Part shown: piece after piece, positions 6,235-8,645 of the stretch
Layout: every line of letters begins with the position of its first letter
How positions within the stretch are numbered: position 1 is the first letter of the stretch
DNA from: Nitrososphaerota archaeon
GTDB lineage: Archaea > Thermoproteota > Nitrososphaeria > Nitrososphaerales > Nitrosopumilaceae
NCBI GenBank assembly: GCA_030624325.1
Contig: JAUXKJ010000008.1
Span: 1-8,645 of the forward strand
DNA length: 8,645 nt
Direction: 5' to 3'
Translations under genes and position numbers: made by a program
The notes under the pieces: generated by a model
The model's database searches: none
Told to the model about the DNA's origin: nothing
The model's input: the letters and a program-made list of their open reading frames with translations, nothing else

Positions 6235-6275
6235 CCTTCTTACGTAGCTAGAATCAAATTTCCAATCTAAAAATT

Positions 6276-7544
6276 TTAACTTAAGATCTTTCCGATCAAG
6301 ATATGATTCGTAGAATCTACTATCTCAACACGATGATTCTGTCCAATCTCTACTTTTTCTTTAACAAAAATGGGTTTGTAAGCAAAGTTTCTTCCTTTGA
6401 TTCCATCTTCTGATTTTTCATCAATTAATACTTCACCTTTCCATCCGATCCATTTTTTATTATTTTCATAAGAAATTTCGTTAATCAAATCAAAAATTAT
6501 TTTACTCCTGCGTTTTACTTCTGAAACATCTACCTGTTTCCATTTAGCAGCTTCTGTTCCTGGCCGTTTACTATATCTAGATAGATTCACAATGTCAGGT
6601 TGAGTAGTATTTAACAAATCAATCGTTTTTTGAAAATCATCTTCAGTTTCTGAAGGAAATCCTACAATAATATCAGTTGAAATAGTGAACTTTGAAAAAT
6701 ATGTTCTAAACTTGTCTACCACATCTATGAAGGTTTTAGCAGTATGACCACGTTTCATATCATTTAGTACCTTATCACTTCCACTCTGAACAGGAACGTG
6801 TAGAAATTTGAAAACTTTGGAATTTTGGAAACTTTTGAGAAGCCCATCGCGAATTTTAGGCATATACATTGGATTCATCATTCCTACTCGAATTTTGAAT
6901 TCATTTGGTATTTCAGAAACTGATTCTATTAATGTAGGCAAGTCAGATTTTATATCAAAACCATAACATCCATTGTCTGTAGATGTTAGCCAAATTTCTT
7001 TACATCCTTCTTTGATCTCTGTTCTTACTTGTCTTACTATGTCTCCAATTCTGTAACTTCTCAAATCCCCTTTGGAAAGTTTAGTTTCACAGAAAGTACA
7101 ATCACTCATACATCCACTTGCAATTTCTACGATTCCTACGGTTGGATTCAGCCTTATCTTTGGAAGTCCCAATTTAGATAAATCAGAGTCTTCAAGCTCT
7201 ACACTCCTGCCTCCCTTGAGAGTAGTATTAATTACATTGAGGGTTTTTCCAAGCGAATTTGGCCCCATAAGACTAGCTTTATTAGAAAATTTCTCAACTG
7301 TCTTCATTTCGGACTTGGGCAAACATCCAGCAACTACTAGAGGTTTTACGCTTAGTTTTTTTATTCGGGAAATCATCTTGTTTACGGTAGCGTCTTTTAC
7401 AGAACAAGTAACCACTAAATTTAGGTCAGATTCTGAAGAATTTTTTGCTAGTGAATGACCCCCATTTACAATTAAACCTGAAATCATCTCCGAATCTGCA
7501 AAGCTTGCAGAACAACCATAAGATTCAACCCAAATTTTTGCCAT
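6276..7544 (-). CDS. mtaB: tRNA t6A37 methylthiotransferase, archaeal/eukaryal (CDKAL1/e-MtaB) type
   Basis: A radical-SAM enzyme predicted to add a methylthio group to threonylcarbamoyl-adenosine 37 of ANN-decoding tRNAs. The domains are in the standard order. The N-terminal UPF0004 domain has cluster cysteines Cys11 (ESYGCSASFADSEM), Cys47 (VVTCSVK) and Cys74 (VVAGCLPKSE). The radical-SAM domain has Cys145, Cys149 and Cys152 (ASGCMSDCTFCETKLSKG), followed by EIWLTSTDNGCYGFDI, FLHVPVQSGSD and STDIIVGFPSETEDDF. A C-terminal TRAM domain for RNA binding spans about 362-421. YGCSA(S/N)xADSE and the GCYG(F)DI region favour the archaeal/eukaryal MtaB branch over bacterial MiaB or RimO. At 422 aa it is full length with all six cysteines intact. 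The ATG lies 9 bases after the stop of the fumarase-family gene, so co-transcription is likely. Confidence 0.93.
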   Translation of the reverse strand: MAKIWVESYGCSASFADSEMISGLIVNGGHSLAKNSSESDLNLVVTCSVKDATVNKMISRIKKLSVKPLVVAGCLPKSEMKTVEKFSNKASLMGPNSLGKTLNVINTTLKGGRSVELEDSDLSKLGLPKIRLNPTVGIVEIASGCMSDCTFCETKLSKGDLRSYRIGDIVRQVRTEIKEGCKEIWLTSTDNGCYGFDIKSDLPTLIESVSEIPNEFKIRVGMMNPMYMPKIRDGLLKSFQNSKVFKFLHVPVQSGSDKVLNDMKRGHTAKTFIDVVDKFRTYFSKFTISTDIIVGFPSETEDDFQKTIDLLNTTQPDIVNLSRYSKRPGTEAAKWKQVDVSEVKRRSKIIFDLINEISYENNKKWIGWKGEVLIDEKSEDGIKGRNFAYKPIFVKEKVEIGQNHRVEIVDSTNHILIGKILS

Positions 7545-7553
7545 TGTGATATT

Positions 7554-8645
7554 CTATCCTAACAAGGATTTAATTTGTTGATTAGTCAATAATTTTTTTG
7601 AAATTGCTAATTCCCTAATTGTTTTTCCTGTCTTTAATGATTCCTTAAATAATTCAGCTGATTTTTGATAACCGATTTTTGGTGCAAGAAGAGTAACTAT
7701 TACTGGGCTGTTTTCAATATTTTGTTGTAATTTTTGTTTGTTAGCTGTTAGTCCATCAATCAAGTTTGCAGTAAAAATTGGTAAGAAATTATTTAGCATG
7801 TCAGTAGATTCTAAAATGCATTTTAGCATTACAGGTAACATTACATTTAGTTCAAACTGTCCAGCTTTAGCTGCATTTGAGACTGTAGTATCATTTCCAA
7901 ATATGTTAAAACAAATCATGTTCATGCACTCAGCTAGGGATGGATTTACTTTTCCAGGCATTATAGAAGATCCTGCATGAACTGCTGGGATTCCAATTTC
8001 TGAAATACCAGCTACAGGACCTGATGCCATTAGTCTAATGTCATTTGATAGTTTGCTAAGTTCTATAGCCAGGTTTTTAATTGCAGATGAGATGTTTGCT
8101 ACTGCAAATTTACTTTGCAATGAGTGCTGCATATCTTTTTCAGGTCTGATAGATAATTTTGAAATTTTTACTAATTCATTTATTGCAATTTTTCTATATC
8201 CTTTTGGTGCATTTGCACCAGTACCTACTGCAGTGGCACCTAGTGCTACATATTCCAATTCTTTTTTAGCTAACAAAATTGCATTCTGAGCTTTACTTAT
8301 TGAGGTAGAGTATGCTGAAAATTGATTTCCTAATGTAACTGGTAATGCATCCATAAGATGTGTCCTACCAATTTTTTTATAGTTTGCAAATTGTTTAGCT
8401 TTTTTATTTAATGATTTTATCAAGCCATCAATTACTGGGATGGTTTTCTTAAGACTAGTCAAAATTGCAACATGCATTGCAGTTGGAAATGTGTCATTGC
8501 TTGATTGTGACATGTTTACATGGTCATTTGGATGGAGATATTGATACTGACCTTTCTTTTTTCCTAGAATTTGAAGTGCAACATTTGCTATGACTTCATT
8601 AGTATTCATGTTAAAGGCAGTTCCGGCCCCAGAGTTTATTGCATC
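7554..8645 (-). CDS. fumC: Class II fumarate hydratase / aspartase family lyase (5' partial)
   Basis: The frame stays open to the window edge; 363 residues are seen and roughly 95-100 N-terminal residues lie beyond it. Family motifs in order are SGAGTAFNMNTNEVIAN, MSQSSNDTFPTAMH, GRTHLMDALPVTLG, GATAVGTGANAP and the superfamily signature AGSSIMPGKVNP with the catalytic serine loop, then GNDTTV and GQFELNVMLPVM. SSNDTFPTAMH and MPGKVNP are fumarase-like (aspartases tend to STNDxxPT and MPAKVNP). NMNTNEV, the GNDTTV context and the C-terminal TGKTIRELAISKKLLT resemble aspartase. I favour fumarase, which interconverts fumarate and malate in the TCA pathway, with aspartate ammonia-lyase as the alternative. 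It is first of a tight pair with the methylthiotransferase gene. An internal ATG at 8607-8609 is not the true start, because conserved sequence continues upstream of it. Confidence 0.88.
   Translation of the reverse strand, partial: DAINSGAGTAFNMNTNEVIANVALQILGKKKGQYQYLHPNDHVNMSQSSNDTFPTAMHVAILTSLKKTIPVIDGLIKSLNKKAKQFANYKKIGRTHLMDALPVTLGNQFSAYSTSISKAQNAILLAKKELEYVALGATAVGTGANAPKGYRKIAINELVKISKLSIRPEKDMQHSLQSKFAVANISSAIKNLAIELSKLSNDIRLMASGPVAGISEIGIPAVHAGSSIMPGKVNPSLAECMNMICFNIFGNDTTVSNAAKAGQFELNVMLPVMLKCILESTDMLNNFLPIFTANLIDGLTANKQKLQQNIENSPVIVTLLAPKIGYQKSAELFKESLKTGKTIRELAISKKLLTNQQIKSLLG

Noticed and set aside
6206..6275. Spacer upstream of the FtsZ-like gene as a small RNA or tRNA
   Set aside because: It is only 70 bases, A/T-rich, with no cloverleaf or strong stem; a promoter explains it sufficiently.
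7072..7458. A 128-codon open frame on the plus strand opposite the methylthiotransferase gene
   Set aside because: The minus-strand gene here has all its conserved cysteine motifs; the plus-strand translation resembles no family and is explained as a shadow frame.
8607..8609. ATG at 8607-8609 as the start of the fumarase-family gene
   Set aside because: Conserved family residues (SGAGTAFN) continue upstream in the same frame to the window edge, so the gene is truncated by the window.

Overview
The window looks like chromosome of an ammonia-oxidising-type thaumarchaeon (Nitrosopumilus-like). The base composition is A/T-rich. It carries archaeal/eukaryal ribosomal proteins L39e and L31e, an archaeal/eukaryal-type tRNA methylthiotransferase, and a very divergent FtsZ-like protein of the kind known from Thaumarchaeota. 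Several genes have A/T-rich TATA-like boxes about 22-33 bases before the start codon, as expected for leaderless archaeal transcripts. The lineage call is inference from gene content; no rRNA is present.

Layout. Positions 2-568 (+) hold the 3' part of a homocysteine S-methyltransferase domain gene. It is followed at 614-3112 (+) by a MetH gene carrying pterin-binding, B12-cap, B12-binding and reactivation domains. Together they form a two-piece cobalamin-dependent methionine synthase. Convergent to them, at 3137-3892 (-), is a compact methylenetetrahydrofolate reductase that would make the methyl donor. A divergent 76-base spacer separates it from a CoA-pyrophosphatase-type Nudix hydrolase at 3969-4517 (+). 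Next is a ribosomal pair: L39e at 4555-4713 (+, a 52-residue gene) and L31e at 4714-5241 (+). L31e has a long, charged, internally repeated C-terminal tail. Convergent to it is the FtsZ-like gene at 5252-6205 (-). Upstream of that are the tRNA t6A methylthiotransferase at 6276-7544 (-) and a class II fumarase/aspartase family gene at 7554-8645 (-), whose 5' end lies outside the window. These last two are only 9 bases apart.

Functionally the left third is one-carbon and methionine metabolism, and the middle is translation plus a housekeeping nucleotide hydrolase. The right half combines a cytoskeletal homologue of uncertain function, tRNA modification and central carbon metabolism. Coding density is very high: no gap exceeds 76 bases. 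There are no mobile elements, RNA genes or CRISPR arrays. The most unusual items are the FtsZ-like protein with a degraded nucleotide-binding signature, the charge-segregated repetitive tail on L31e, and the split MetH that nevertheless keeps its reactivation domain. No clearly new multi-gene system is visible.
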